Assembly: GCA_021532125.1 (NCBI GenBank)
Contig: JADYUX010000001.1
Location: 248,001-312,000 of the forward strand
From: Arcanobacterium haemolyticum
GTDB taxonomy: Bacteria > Actinomycetota > Actinomycetes > Actinomycetales > Actinomycetaceae
DNA: 64,000 nucleotides
Direction: 5' to 3'
Of the stretch, positions 1-9,044 are shown one piece after another; the first letter of the stretch is position 1; the number at the start of each line of letters is the position of its first letter. The notes beneath the pieces are model-generated. The model did not search any database, was not told the origin of the DNA, and worked only from the letters and a program-made list of their open reading frames with translations. The position numbers and the translations under genes were made by a program.

Positions 1-280
1 AATAATGCTTATCCGAATTCCACTCAAGAACAGAACTCTGGTTCAGCAGGCGGGGCACCGTACGAGCCCACGCCAGAAAACCCTCACGATCCTTCGCGTA
101 ATCACGCACGGAACGCAACACCGTCAAGTCAGACTTCGACCAATCAACATCCGGATCACTCCACACAGCGATGCGCGGTTCGAGCCCGCGCTCACGGAGG
201 GCATCCGGGAGACCAGCTTCGTCGGTATCAAGATGGGGCAAATCGGCGCTCGTTACGAGCGTCACGAGAGGAGCAGACAT
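1..280 (-). CDS. ATP-grasp domain protein, N-terminal part (cut by window edge)
   Basis: An open frame starts at the ATG at 280 and runs leftward off the window without a stop, giving 93 residues (MSAPLVTLVTSADLPHLDTD at the start). The stretch RSVRDYAKDREGFLAWA followed by RLLNQSSVLEWNSDKHY is the pattern I know from actinobacterial ATP-grasp proteins of the glutathione-synthetase-like type. These have ADP-forming carboxylate-amine ligase folds, and their substrates are mostly unknown. The catalytic ATP-grasp core would lie outside the window, so the reaction cannot be inferred. The gene is divergent from the transporter at 557. The open frame on the opposite strand here is a shadow. Confidence 0.7.
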   Translation of the reverse strand, partial: MSAPLVTLVTSADLPHLDTDEAGLPDALRERGLEPRIAVWSDPDVDWSKSDLTVLRSVRDYAKDREGFLAWARTVPRLLNQSSVLEWNSDKHY

Positions 281-556
281 ACTCCTTAGCTTACTGAATC
301 ACTCCACGTTGGTGTGCGCTGAAATGTGGATGTTATCTACGACTCGTTCTCGACGTGAAAGCACCCACGTTTTTCGTCGTTATCCCGAACAAATGACGCG
401 CATCCGATCTGCGTCACATCATGAAAAGTTACTCAGGCGTAAAGTTTGTAACGACTGGATGAGTATGGCGGCGCCTTAGCACCAACGACGAACATCCACA
501 CCACCTTCCGTTGTGTACCCCCGTATGACCTCGCGAGACCGATAGGACTTTGACGC
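281..556. other. divergent intergenic region, no gene seen
   Basis: This 276-bp stretch lies between the leftward ATP-grasp gene and the rightward transporter, so it must carry both promoters. I see no convincing protein, RNA gene or strong hairpin and could not pick a confident -35/-10 pair. Confidence 0.5.
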
Positions 557-2128
557 ATGCTCGACATCCTTGCCGAGAGCCCACTACTCACGCTCTTCAT
601 CGTCGTCACCGTAGGGGCGATACTTGGCGCGATTCCGTTCGGAAAAGTGCGCCTCGGAGCAGCCGGAGCACTCTTCATCGGCCTCGCACTCTCTGCAAGC
701 AACCCCAGCCTCGGCGAAGGCATGGCAATCGTCCAGTCGCTCGGACTATCACTCTTCGTCTACACCGTCGGAGTGAGTGCAGGAGCAGCATTTTTCAGTC
801 AAATTCGCCAGCAGCTCTCCCTCATGACCACGGCATTTATTTGCGCAGGCGTCGGCGCGGTCGTCACCATCCTCATGGCACATCTCCTCGACGTTCCCAA
901 AGCGCTCGCAACCGGCCTCTACACCGGCGCCCTCACCGCCGCTCCAGCTCTCGACACTGCGACACGTATCGCCGGATCAGAGGAACCATCTGTCGGATAC
1001 GCCTTCGGCTACCCCATCGGAGTCATCGTCGGAATCCTCCTCGTATCCTCGATTGTTGGCCGTACGTGGCGTGGCGAAAAAGACACCCCGTCACTCGCCG
1101 GTCAAGGACTCACGGCCATCTCCGTTGAAGTCAACAGGCACGTCAATCTCCGCGACATCCCCGAGTGGCGCACACAAAAAATCCGCGTCTCCTACCTCCA
1201 GCGCGGCGATATCACCCGAGTCGCTATCCCCGGCGAGGACCTAGAAAAAGACGACCGGATCGTTATGGTCGGCACTAGTGACAACGTGGAGGCCGCCGCA
1301 AAGAGAGTCGGCACACGTCTACCTACGCACCTGGCCGACAATCGCCGCAACGTCAGATTCGAACGCATCGTCGTCTCCAACCCCGATGTCGCCTGCCACA
1401 CCATCGCCGAACTCAACCTGCCGGCAAGATACGGAGCCCTCGTCACCCGCGTCCGCCGCGGTGACCTCGACCTCCTTGCAAGCGACGACTTCGCCCTCCA
1501 GATGGGCGACCGCGTCGCCGTCGTCATGCCCCGCGACCAACAAAACGCAATCCAGGATCTCTTTGGCGACTCTGAACGCCGAGTTTCTGAGGTAGACGCA
1601 CTCGGCCTTGGCATGGGCCTCGTTCTCGGCATGCTCCTCGGCCTCGTATCCTTCCCGATGCCTGGCGGCTCCACATTCTCACTCGGCCCAGCCGCCGGAC
1701 CTCTCATCGTCGGTATGATGCTCGGCGCTCTGCGCCGCACCGGGCCTATCATCTGGAGTCTGCCAGAAGCGGCAAACCTCACGATTCGCCAGCTTGGCCT
1801 CCTCCTCTTCCTTGCCGGCCTTGGCCTCACAGCCGGCCCTAAATTTGCAACAATCCTCATGTCGCCACTCGCGTGGAAAGCCGGCGCCCTCGCTGCAGTC
1901 GTGGCGATCGTCGCATGCACCGGGGTCCTCGTTTCCGGCAAGTGGATCATCAAACTGTCTGCCCCACGTACAGCCGGTGGCATCGCCGGCTTCCTCGGGC
2001 AACCAGCAGTCCTTGAAGCCGCTGAATCGAAAGTGGCCGACGAACGAATCTCGTCGGCTTACGCTGCCCTCTTTGCCTTCTCGATCGTCGTCAAGATCAT
2101 CCTCGTCCCCCTCATTTGGAGCCTCTAG
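557..2128 (+). CDS. AspT/YidE/YbjL-family membrane antiporter with two RCK_C (TrkA_C) domains
   Basis: A 523-residue membrane protein. About five hydrophobic segments occupy residues 8-180, including the family-typical LYTGALTAAPALDTATRI and GYPIGV stretches. A soluble middle of roughly residues 195-370 holds two consecutive RCK_C-like units (for example VAIPGEDLEKDDRIVMVG and DFALQMGDRVAVVMP), and a second block of membrane segments follows to the C-terminus. This two-half layout with paired RCK_C domains is that of the aspartate:alanine exchanger (AspT) and YidE/YbjL family. The substrate cannot be told from sequence. ATG start at 557, full length for the family. It is single, with imperfect repeats and a terminator right after the stop. 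RCK_C domains usually bind small regulatory ligands. Confidence 0.85.
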   Translation: MLDILAESPLLTLFIVVTVGAILGAIPFGKVRLGAAGALFIGLALSASNPSLGEGMAIVQSLGLSLFVYTVGVSAGAAFFSQIRQQLSLMTTAFICAGVGAVVTILMAHLLDVPKALATGLYTGALTAAPALDTATRIAGSEEPSVGYAFGYPIGVIVGILLVSSIVGRTWRGEKDTPSLAGQGLTAISVEVNRHVNLRDIPEWRTQKIRVSYLQRGDITRVAIPGEDLEKDDRIVMVGTSDNVEAAAKRVGTRLPTHLADNRRNVRFERIVVSNPDVACHTIAELNLPARYGALVTRVRRGDLDLLASDDFALQMGDRVAVVMPRDQQNAIQDLFGDSERRVSEVDALGLGMGLVLGMLLGLVSFPMPGGSTFSLGPAAGPLIVGMMLGALRRTGPIIWSLPEAANLTIRQLGLLLFLAGLGLTAGPKFATILMSPLAWKAGALAAVVAIVACTGVLVSGKWIIKLSAPRTAGGIAGFLGQPAVLEAAESKVADERISSAYAALFAFSIVVKIILVPLIWSL

Positions 2129-2234
2129 AGGGAGCTGCTCACCGGAAGCCATTAAGGGGAATTGCACACCGGGAGCCTCGAGGGAAGCAGAAGTCTCGGG
2201 GGGGGGAACTGGAGCCTCGAAGGGGAGCTGCACC
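2118..2234. repeat. degenerate tandem repeat of about 27 bp with a run of nine G
   Basis: Four imperfect copies of a GGAGCCTCnAnGGGGAGCTG-like unit start at about 2118, 2144, 2171 and 2211. The first copy contains the last codons and stop of the transporter gene, so the array looks like a duplication of the gene's 3' end. Copies three and four are separated by nine consecutive G (2198-2206) and AACT. No reading frame of known function runs through it. Confidence 0.75.
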
Positions 2235-2269
2235 GAAGTCGTTGAGAACAAAAGGTCACTGATATACTG

Positions 2270-2295
2270 AAAGGCACTCCCGAAGGAGTGCCTTT
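2270..2295. terminator. intrinsic terminator between the transporter and tRNA-Lys
   Basis: A perfect 11-bp stem (AAAGGCACTCC / GGAGTGCCTTT) closes a CGAA tetraloop. T-rich sequence follows on the plus strand and a shorter T run on the minus strand. It sits between two convergent genes, so it probably works in both directions. Confidence 0.85.
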
Positions 2296-2303
2296 CGCTT
2301 TTG

Positions 2304-2376
2304 TACACCGCCTGGGACTCGAACCCAGAACCCATTGATTAAGAGTCAATTGCTCTGCCAGTTGAGCTAGCGGTGC
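2304..2376 (-). tRNA. tRNA-Lys (anticodon CTT)
   Basis: A 73-nt cloverleaf on the minus strand. Acceptor arms GCACCGC and GCGGTGT pair (one G:U at 1-72), the anticodon stem ATTGA/TCAAT encloses loop CTCTTAA with anticodon CTT, and the T arm contains GGTTCGAGTCC. The discriminator is A and no CCA is encoded. It reads AAG codons. Confidence 0.95.
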
Positions 2377-2710
2377 TCATGTCGCTTGGCCAGTGGCCGT
2401 TGCTGACGAAGAAATAACTTACTCGTCTTTGAAGCGGCCCGCAAATCAAAACGAGTGTTTTTGAGCATGACCTCAGACACATCACTAGCAAGCCGTCAAT
2501 TTCATAAGCGCCACTCACCCGCCGTCACCGCAGTTATTCCGCGATTTCCCAACACCTTCCCCCTCCTCCTGCGGCATAGCCTTCCCTCATCCGACCGCAA
2601 AAAATCTGCGAACGTGTGCTTGCGCACGTCAACCAGATTTACGGGTACGCTAGTTCGTCGCCCCGCGTACACATCTCATTTTTGTCGCCAGCTTGTGGCA
2701 CCCTTGAAAG
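2377..2710. other. divergent intergenic region, no gene seen
   Basis: These 334 bp separate tRNA-Lys (leftward) from the helicase gene (rightward). They should hold both promoters. The open frames crossing it lack family resemblance and usable ribosome-binding sites. I see no structured RNA. Confidence 0.5.
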
Positions 2711-5419
2711 GTGTCCACTTCTGATCCCGCAGCTCGGCGTATGCCGGCACTGAACGTTGCTCTCGATAAGCTTGAGGATTCTTTCGGCCTCGAACCAAGC
2801 GAAGACGCCATCTATGAGGCGTTCACGGCATGGGCTGATTCCACGGGTAGGCCTCTCTACCCTCACCAGGAGGAGTCACTCATCGCGACGATCAACCGCG
2901 ATAACCTCATCGTCGCCACGCCTACAGGCTCCGGAAAGTCCATGGTCGCCCTCGCCGCGATTTTTACGGCTCTCTCTCGTGGCCTGACAGCGTATTACAC
3001 CGCACCACTCAAAGCACTCGTCTCGGAAAAATTCTTCGACCTCATCGATGTTTTCGGTGCAGAGAACGTCGGTATGGTCACCGGAGATTCGTCGATCAAT
3101 GCCACAGCGCCCGTCATATGCGCAACCGCAGAAATCGTCGCCAATATGGCACTACGCCAGGGAAACGAAGCCGGCATTGGCGTCCTTGTTCACGACGAAT
3201 TCCATTTCTACGGCGACCCACAACGCGGCTGGGCGTGGCAGGTACCAATTCTCGAACTCACCAAAACCCAACATGTGCTCTTATCCGCAACACTGGGCAA
3301 CACCACTTTTCTCGAGAAGGATATCGAACGACGAACAGGGCGAGCCGTCAGCGTCATAAAAGATGCCGAGCGCCCAGTCCCCTTGCGTTTCAGCTACTCC
3401 ATGGAACCCTTGAGCGAACTCGTCAAGGAGATGACCCAGACCCATCGCTCTCCGATTTACGTTGTCCACTTCTCCCAGAAGGAGGCTGTCGCTCAAGCGA
3501 GCGCGCTCTTGCCCGTCAATCTCGTCACAAAAGAACAAAAACAAGCAATAGCGCACGCCATCGGCGACTTTTCCTTCGGAAAAGGCTTCGGTCAAACCCT
3601 TTCCAAACTGTTACGAGCCGGCATCGGAGTCCACCACGCCGGCCTCTTGCCGCGCTACAGGCGCCTCGTTGAGCGCCTCACCCAGCAAGGACACCTCCAA
3701 GTCATTTGCGGCACCGACACCCTCGGCGTGGGCATCAACGTGCCGATACGCACAGTTCTCCTCACATCTCTGTCGAAGTTCGACGGCACGCGCTCACGCC
3801 ACCTCTCTGCCCGCGAATTCCATCAGATTGCAGGACGTGCTGGCCGCGCAGGATACGACACCGTGGGCGACGTCGTCGTCCAAGCACCTGAATACGAAAT
3901 CGAGAATGCACGGGCGGTCGCCAAAGCCGGAGACGATCCAAAGAAACTCCGCAAAATCGTCAAGCGAAAGCCACCCGAAGGTGTGGTTTTGTGGTCAGAA
4001 AAGACATTCGACTACCTCCAGCACGCTGAGCCCGAAGTGTTGGAATCGCACATGACGATCAATCACTCCATGCTGCTCAATCTCCTACAACGACCAGGCA
4101 ACTCGGTTGCCGCGATTGCACGTATCCTCACCGACAATCATGAAAAGGAACAAAGCTCAAACACTCTTGTACGCCGAGCCGTGGAAATCTACTCATCCCT
4201 CCACACTGCCGGCGTCCTCATTCATCACAGCCCCCTCTGGCAACGCGAACACCCTCACGAATCCGCTATTGGCTTCGCCCACGAAGTTCCCGACGACTTT
4301 GCTCTCAACTCGCCCTTAGCTCCCTTTGCACTTGCCGCCTTAGAACTTCTGGACAAGAATTCTCAGGATTACGCACTCGACCTCGTCAGCATCATTGAAT
4401 CTGTCCAAGAAAATCCAACCGCAGTGCTCTATGCGCAGCAGCGCGCCGCTAAGGGAGAAGCAGTCGCCAGGATGAAGGCAGCAGGCCTCAGCTACGAGCA
4501 GCGGATGGCCGAACTCGACGAAGTCATGTGGCCGCGTCCGCTCGCCGACATCCTCACTCCGGCGCTAGAAACATACAGGGAAACAAACCCGTGGGTTGAC
4601 GAATACGAACTCTCCCCGAAGTCGATCGTCCGCGAAATGATCGAGAATGCCATGACGTTCTCTGAATTCATCTCCCGCTATGATCTCGCGCGCTCCGAAG
4701 GAATCGTTTTGCGCTACCTCACCGACGTCTATAAGGCGCTACGGCAAACAGTCCCACTTGAAGCGCGCAACGACGAAGTCGATGCCATTATCGACTGGCT
4801 TGGAGCCCTTGTCCGCTCTGTCGATTCCTCCCTCCTCGACGAATGGGAGATGCTTCTTGCTGGTGAGCTCGGAAAAGCTCGTCACAACGACGAACCTGCC
4901 GGAGGTGGCACCGAGTTCGCTTTCGGTGCCGACGACAACGGTCACGTTGCCCTGTCACGAAACAAGCACGCTCTACGCACCGCAATACGCAACGCGCTAT
5001 TCCGCCGCCTCGAAGCCGTTCAGCTCGAGGACTACGACACCCTCGATTCCCTTGCAACACCCCCTCTGTGGGAAGGAGGAACCCGCTGGGATGGAGATGC
5101 ATGGGCCGATGCCACAGATCCGTTCTACGACGAATACGATGCCATCGGCCTCGGAGCTCACGCCCGCAGCGCATCCTTCGTCGACATCATCGAATCCCCA
5201 TCGCTTGCAGACCTTGCCGATTCTGGCGTACCCGAAAGCACCGCGGATCAACTTCTGGAGACCCACAAGGCAGGGCGCCTGTGGCTCGCACGCCAGACCT
5301 TCGACGACGGCGTGGGCGACAACTCATGGGGCTTCACCGCACTCGTCGACCTCGACGAAGCTGACCTCTCGGATAACCTCACCCTCTATGTGGTCAGTGT
5401 GGGTGAACTACACCGGTAA
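2711..5419 (+). CDS. DEAD/DEAH-box helicase with DUF3516 C-terminus (Ski2-like)
   Basis: A 902-residue superfamily 2 helicase. Walker A is ATPTGSGKS (residues 69-77). Motif II is DEFH (162-165) in HDEFHFYGDPQRGWAWQ instead of the usual DExH. Motif III is LSATLGN near 191, and motif VI is HQIAGRAGRAGYD near 370. The roughly 450-residue C-terminal part with many acidic residues matches the DUF3516 helicases common in actinobacteria. Members are presumed to unwind RNA or DNA in an ATP-dependent manner, but their cellular role is not established. Start is GTG at 2711; ATG at 2741 is an alternative with no better ribosome-binding site. The YggS gene follows 54 bp later and may be co-transcribed. 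Confidence 0.85.
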   Translation: MSTSDPAARRMPALNVALDKLEDSFGLEPSEDAIYEAFTAWADSTGRPLYPHQEESLIATINRDNLIVATPTGSGKSMVALAAIFTALSRGLTAYYTAPLKALVSEKFFDLIDVFGAENVGMVTGDSSINATAPVICATAEIVANMALRQGNEAGIGVLVHDEFHFYGDPQRGWAWQVPILELTKTQHVLLSATLGNTTFLEKDIERRTGRAVSVIKDAERPVPLRFSYSMEPLSELVKEMTQTHRSPIYVVHFSQKEAVAQASALLPVNLVTKEQKQAIAHAIGDFSFGKGFGQTLSKLLRAGIGVHHAGLLPRYRRLVERLTQQGHLQVICGTDTLGVGINVPIRTVLLTSLSKFDGTRSRHLSAREFHQIAGRAGRAGYDTVGDVVVQAPEYEIENARAVAKAGDDPKKLRKIVKRKPPEGVVLWSEKTFDYLQHAEPEVLESHMTINHSMLLNLLQRPGNSVAAIARILTDNHEKEQSSNTLVRRAVEIYSSLHTAGVLIHHSPLWQREHPHESAIGFAHEVPDDFALNSPLAPFALAALELLDKNSQDYALDLVSIIESVQENPTAVLYAQQRAAKGEAVARMKAAGLSYEQRMAELDEVMWPRPLADILTPALETYRETNPWVDEYELSPKSIVREMIENAMTFSEFISRYDLARSEGIVLRYLTDVYKALRQTVPLEARNDEVDAIIDWLGALVRSVDSSLLDEWEMLLAGELGKARHNDEPAGGGTEFAFGADDNGHVALSRNKHALRTAIRNALFRRLEAVQLEDYDTLDSLATPPLWEGGTRWDGDAWADATDPFYDEYDAIGLGAHARSASFVDIIESPSLADLADSGVPESTADQLLETHKAGRLWLARQTFDDGVGDNSWGFTALVDLDEADLSDNLTLYVVSVGELHR

Positions 5420-5473
5420 CACACGAGCAAAGACGCGATAATAGCTTGTAGTGGCACGAAGAAAGAGGCACCC

Positions 5474-6211
5474 ATGAGCATCATCCCTTCTCTCGCTGAG
5501 ATCCCTGGACGCATCGCACGCCTACACGAACGCGTAGCACAGGCAACTGCCGCGGCAGGTAGAGAAGACCAATCTGTTGCTATTGAACTCGCTGTCAAAT
5601 ACCAAGCCCCGGAACGCGTTCTTGCCGCTCTCGACGCGGGAGCTACTCTCCTTGGGCACAACATCATCCAGCAACTTGAATCAGGTGAAGCCGCACTCGA
5701 ACGAGCTGCAGCTCCCACCCATCGCACCCACGTGATCGGCCACGTACAGACAAACAAAGCCGGCAAAGCTCTCGACTGGGCGGACTGCATTGAGACTCTC
5801 GACTCGATAAAACTCGCCGAACGTCTCAACCGTCTCCAGGAAGACCGCTTGACTTCCGGCCGCGCGAACAAGCCTTTCGACGTCATGATCCAGGTCAATT
5901 CATCGGGAGCCGCCTCACAATACGGCATCGCCCCGGAAGAAGTCGTCGAATTCGCGGCCGGAATCTCCTCGCTCGCACACCTCCGCCTCATTGGTCTCAT
6001 GACGATTGGCGCTCATACTGACAATGTGCGTGATATCGCCCGTTCCTTTGAAATTGTCCGGAATCTTCGCGACCAACTCCACGACAACGGCATGGAGGAT
6101 GTCGCCGAGCTGTCCATGGGAATGACCCACGACCTCGACATTGCAATCGCTGAGGGCTCCACAATTATCCGCGTGGGCACGGCAGTATTTGGCCCGCGCC
6201 CGCAGGCATAG
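5474..6211 (+). CDS. YggS-family pyridoxal-phosphate homeostasis protein
   Basis: A 245-residue single-domain alanine-racemase-fold III protein. The PLP-binding lysine is K42 in LAVKYQAPERV. HVIGHVQTNKA, VMIQVNSSGAASQYGI and the C-terminal SMGMTHDLDIAIAEGSTIIRVGTAVFG signatures are all present, and length is normal. Family members bind PLP without known catalysis and buffer PLP and amino-acid pools in the cytoplasm. ATG start at 5474 has AAAGAGG upstream. The VGxGHNIIQQ segment replaces the more common GENxxQE (LGHNIIQQ here), which is also seen in actinobacterial homologues that lie outside division clusters. It follows the helicase on the same strand and converges on the lipoate-ligase gene. 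Confidence 0.88.
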   Translation: MSIIPSLAEIPGRIARLHERVAQATAAAGREDQSVAIELAVKYQAPERVLAALDAGATLLGHNIIQQLESGEAALERAAAPTHRTHVIGHVQTNKAGKALDWADCIETLDSIKLAERLNRLQEDRLTSGRANKPFDVMIQVNSSGAASQYGIAPEEVVEFAAGISSLAHLRLIGLMTIGAHTDNVRDIARSFEIVRNLRDQLHDNGMEDVAELSMGMTHDLDIAIAEGSTIIRVGTAVFGPRPQA

Positions 6212-6219
6212 CTCCCGAT

Positions 6220-7041
6220 CTACGGAATCCTGCCAGTCCAGCCCGGATCATCGAACTTCCTCGCCGCGAGCGCCAGTGCGCCTTCCAATTCGTCTGGACG
6301 GTACGACGATGGGCGCGCGTCACGACCACCGACGAGGCAATCGAGCATTGTATCGTTGACATCCCGGCGCGTGACGGCAGCGTAACGACGAACCCCGACG
6401 ACTTTTTTCTGGGCACTTTTGGTGCCACGGTGGCCGAGATCGTCGCGGAAAAGTCGCGTGACCGCAAGAAGTTCCTCGTCGTCAATATCCCACGAGAGGG
6501 TTGCATGGTGGATCGTCACTCCGCTAGCGAGACGACGTTGGGCTGCTCCGCCAATCTTGCCGTCGGCGGTGGCGATATCGTTAATGGGGCGATAGAACGC
6601 TGGGACTCCGAGGCGACGCAGCGCTTCTAACACCCAGGAGTCGAGCAAGGCGTATGAGTCCTGCATACTGAGGGCGCCGAGTGCTGACGTCGGAACAATG
6701 ACGGAATACGTGATCGCTTTAGCTGGGTCCATAAACATCGTTCCGCCACCAGATGTTCGGCGAGCGACTGTGATGCCGCGCCTGGCTGCCTCGTCGATAT
6801 CAATTTCGTTAGAAAGAGATTGCGATGAGCCGATGATTGCGCTCTTTTCACGCCAGCTCCACAGGCGTACGCTCGCGGGGCGCGCACCCCGGGCAACAGA
6901 TTCGGCCACCGCATGATCCAACGCAAGATTGATTCCCACGGGTAACGGAGCCGATGAAAGGACATCGATCCGAGCGGGGAACTCAACGTGGGCACTGTTG
7001 TCGACAGCCTCGAGGTTGCCTCCAGCTTTCTTTTCTGTCAC
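6220..7041 (-). CDS. lipoate-protein ligase A family protein
   Basis: A 273-residue biotin/lipoate A/B ligase-fold protein. RRTSGGGTMFMDP is the family's substrate-binding loop and NDIATADGKIGGAAQRR carries the conserved lysine. It is expected to attach lipoate (or a related acyl group) to E2 or GcvH lipoyl domains, though octanoyltransferase activity cannot be excluded. I start it at the GTG at 7041 because this codon overlaps the cimA stop as GTGA and has GGAGAGG just upstream. The longer open frame to 7125 lies inside cimA. The coupling to cimA means the two are translated from one message. No lipoyl-domain gene is nearby. Confidence 0.85.
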   Translation of the reverse strand: MTEKKAGGNLEAVDNSAHVEFPARIDVLSSAPLPVGINLALDHAVAESVARGARPASVRLWSWREKSAIIGSSQSLSNEIDIDEAARRGITVARRTSGGGTMFMDPAKAITYSVIVPTSALGALSMQDSYALLDSWVLEALRRLGVPAFYRPINDIATADGKIGGAAQRRLASGVTIHHATLSWDIDDEELLAVTRLFRDDLGHRGTKSAQKKVVGVRRYAAVTRRDVNDTMLDCLVGGRDARPSSYRPDELEGALALAARKFDDPGWTGRIP

Positions 7042-8687
7042 GCGTGTTCGCCGTTCCTCTCCACGCGAGATTCCACTCCCGCGCGAAGAAAACCATACAC
7101 GTATCCGCTGGTCAGCGCCTCCCAAGACGCCTCGATGACGTCGGCACCCACGCCGACCGTGTGCCAGCTCCCCCGCCCGTCCGACAGCTCGATCATGACT
7201 CTCGTCGTCGCACCTGTGCCCTTGTGGGTGTCGAGGATGCGGACTTTGAAGTCGATGAGGTCGATAGCGTCAAGCTCGGGATACACCTTGCTCAATGCTG
7301 TACGGAGAGCCTGGTCGAGAGCTTCGACCGGGCCTCGCCCCTCCCCGACACGGATATAACGGCGCCCTCCCGCAAAAATCTTGACGATTGCCTCCGCTCC
7401 CGTCATACCTGTCTCAGCAGTCGCCGGGGCCGTAGAGGCGTAACCTGCCCTGGTGGCGATATTTGCGCTCCATCCTTCAACCTCAAAGTACGTCGGGAGG
7501 GTGCCGACGATATCACGCACCAAGAGCTCGAACGAGGCATCAGCCGCATCATAGGTATAGCCCTCAGCTTCGGCCGCCTTGATACGAGCGGTGATCGCAA
7601 CGAGGGCATCCTGCCGGCCCGAAAGGTCAATACCAAATTCGCGTGCCTTCAACTCGATTGAGGCACGTCCGGCCATATCCGACACAATCATCCGCATGTC
7701 ATTTCCAACTGCCAGCGGATCGGCATGTTGGTAGAGGTCAGGATTCACTCGAATCGCTGAGGCGTGGAGCCCAGCCTTGTGCGCAAAGGCCGACGAACCT
7801 ACATACGGCTGGCGAGCGTATGGGGAGATGTTCGTTATTTCAGATGCAGCATGGGAGACAGACGTGAGATGGGCTAGCTGTTCCGGAGTTGCCACATCGT
7901 AGTCGGTTTTCAGTGAAAGATTCGCAATGATTGTTAAAAGGTTTGCATTGCCCGTTCGCTCTCCGTACCCGTTGAGAGTTCCTTGAACTTGACGGCATCC
8001 GGCTCGCACAGCAGCAATCGAATTGGCGACGGCGCAGCCTCCGTCGTCATGGGCATGAATCCCGAGGTAAGGATCTTTTATTCCTACCCGGTCGAGCCGT
8101 TCACGCACATCAACGACTATGCGTTCAATATCGTGCGGAAGCGACCCTCCATTTGTATCACAGAGAATCACACAGGTAGCCCCGGCGTTATACGCTTCGT
8201 ACACCACACGTGTTGTGTAGTCAGGGTCATGGTCGAAGGCGTCAAAAAAGTGCTCGGCGTCGATCATGACGTCGCGCCCGTTGGCTCGTAAGTAAGCGAC
8301 GGAATCTCTCACCATGGCGAGGTTTTCTTCGCACGTTGTGCGGAGGGCTTGTTCAACTTGGCGTCGATCCGACTTTGCGACGAGGGTGAGCACGCGCGCA
8401 CCCGAGGCGAGGAGTCCCGCGATCTGCGAGTCATCTTCCACGGCCACGCCGGCCTTTCTCGTCGAGCCAAATGCGGTCAACTCGGCAGACGTCAGGCTAA
8501 GCTCACGGGAAGCTGCCTCAAAAAACTCCGTATCGCGCGGGATAGCCCCGGGCCAGCCACCTTCGATGTACCTAGCTCCGATTGCTTCGATCAGTGGGGT
8601 GAGCGCAATTTTGTCCGACACCGAGAGGTTAATACCCTCCTGCTGAGCACCGTCCCGGAGCGTCACATCGTAAATATCGATCTTCAT
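7038..8687 (-). CDS. cimA: (R)-citramalate synthase
   Basis: A 549-residue protein of the HMGL-like/isopropylmalate-synthase superfamily. DVTLRDGAQQEG (about residues 7-18) and the metal-binding GIHAHDDGGCAVANS are present, with a C-terminal LeuA allosteric domain from about residue 390. The length and the LRDGAQQEG signature fit the long CimA form that condenses pyruvate and acetyl-CoA to citramalate for isoleucine synthesis. ATG start at 8687 has GGAGGG upstream. It overlaps the lipoate-ligase gene by 4 bp. ilvE and leuB lie upstream on the same strand, so the cluster makes branched-chain amino acids. LeuB can act on the citramalate route as well. Confidence 0.9.
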   Translation of the reverse strand: MKIDIYDVTLRDGAQQEGINLSVSDKIALTPLIEAIGARYIEGGWPGAIPRDTEFFEAASRELSLTSAELTAFGSTRKAGVAVEDDSQIAGLLASGARVLTLVAKSDRRQVEQALRTTCEENLAMVRDSVAYLRANGRDVMIDAEHFFDAFDHDPDYTTRVVYEAYNAGATCVILCDTNGGSLPHDIERIVVDVRERLDRVGIKDPYLGIHAHDDGGCAVANSIAAVRAGCRQVQGTLNGYGERTGNANLLTIIANLSLKTDYDVATPEQLAHLTSVSHAASEITNISPYARQPYVGSSAFAHKAGLHASAIRVNPDLYQHADPLAVGNDMRMIVSDMAGRASIELKAREFGIDLSGRQDALVAITARIKAAEAEGYTYDAADASFELLVRDIVGTLPTYFEVEGWSANIATRAGYASTAPATAETGMTGAEAIVKIFAGGRRYIRVGEGRGPVEALDQALRTALSKVYPELDAIDLIDFKVRILDTHKGTGATTRVMIELSDGRGSWHTVGVGADVIEASWEALTSGYVYGFLRAGVESRVERNGEHA

Positions 8688-9044
8688 GCGCCATCCCTCC
8701 GATCTAAAAACTACGACCTACATTAGTCTCTCCGGCCTCCAACCGAAGGCATCGTTCTCATCGCGACAATACGTATCCATAAACGAGGAACGTCCTCGTA
8801 GCGATATTCGCAATATATCCCCATTCATATATGCGAGGATGAGCAAAAAGAATGTCATTCAATGACGATTAAGAAAATATGCAGCATTACGCAGACTTAA
8901 ATACCACCGACGAACTCTCGCCTTCGTCGTCCATTCTCCGAATTTCTAACAAAGAACTTTCATCGCCAGAACGCAATTCGTCGGATCATCAATGCACACA
9001 TATACACCGGTGGGTTCACCCTAGAGGCGAACCCACCCGCGTGG
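8688..9044. other. AT-rich intergenic region with palindromes upstream of cimA
   Basis: These 357 bp hold no credible gene and are clearly more AT-rich than the flanks. Three short palindromes are visible: a 17-bp one at 8783-8799 (ACGAGGA, ACG, TCCTCGT), GCGATATTCGC at 8801-8811, and GTCATTCAATGAC at 8854-8866. All lie upstream of cimA and could be operators or leader hairpins. I found no leucine-, isoleucine- or valine-rich leader peptide. Confidence 0.55.
9010..9036 (-). terminator. hairpin downstream of ilvE
   Basis: An 8-bp perfect stem (GTGGGTTC / GAACCCAC) with an 11-nt loop lies 9 bp past the ilvE stop. The following minus-strand sequence is only weakly T-rich, so it is a plausible but not strong intrinsic terminator. 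Confidence 0.5.
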
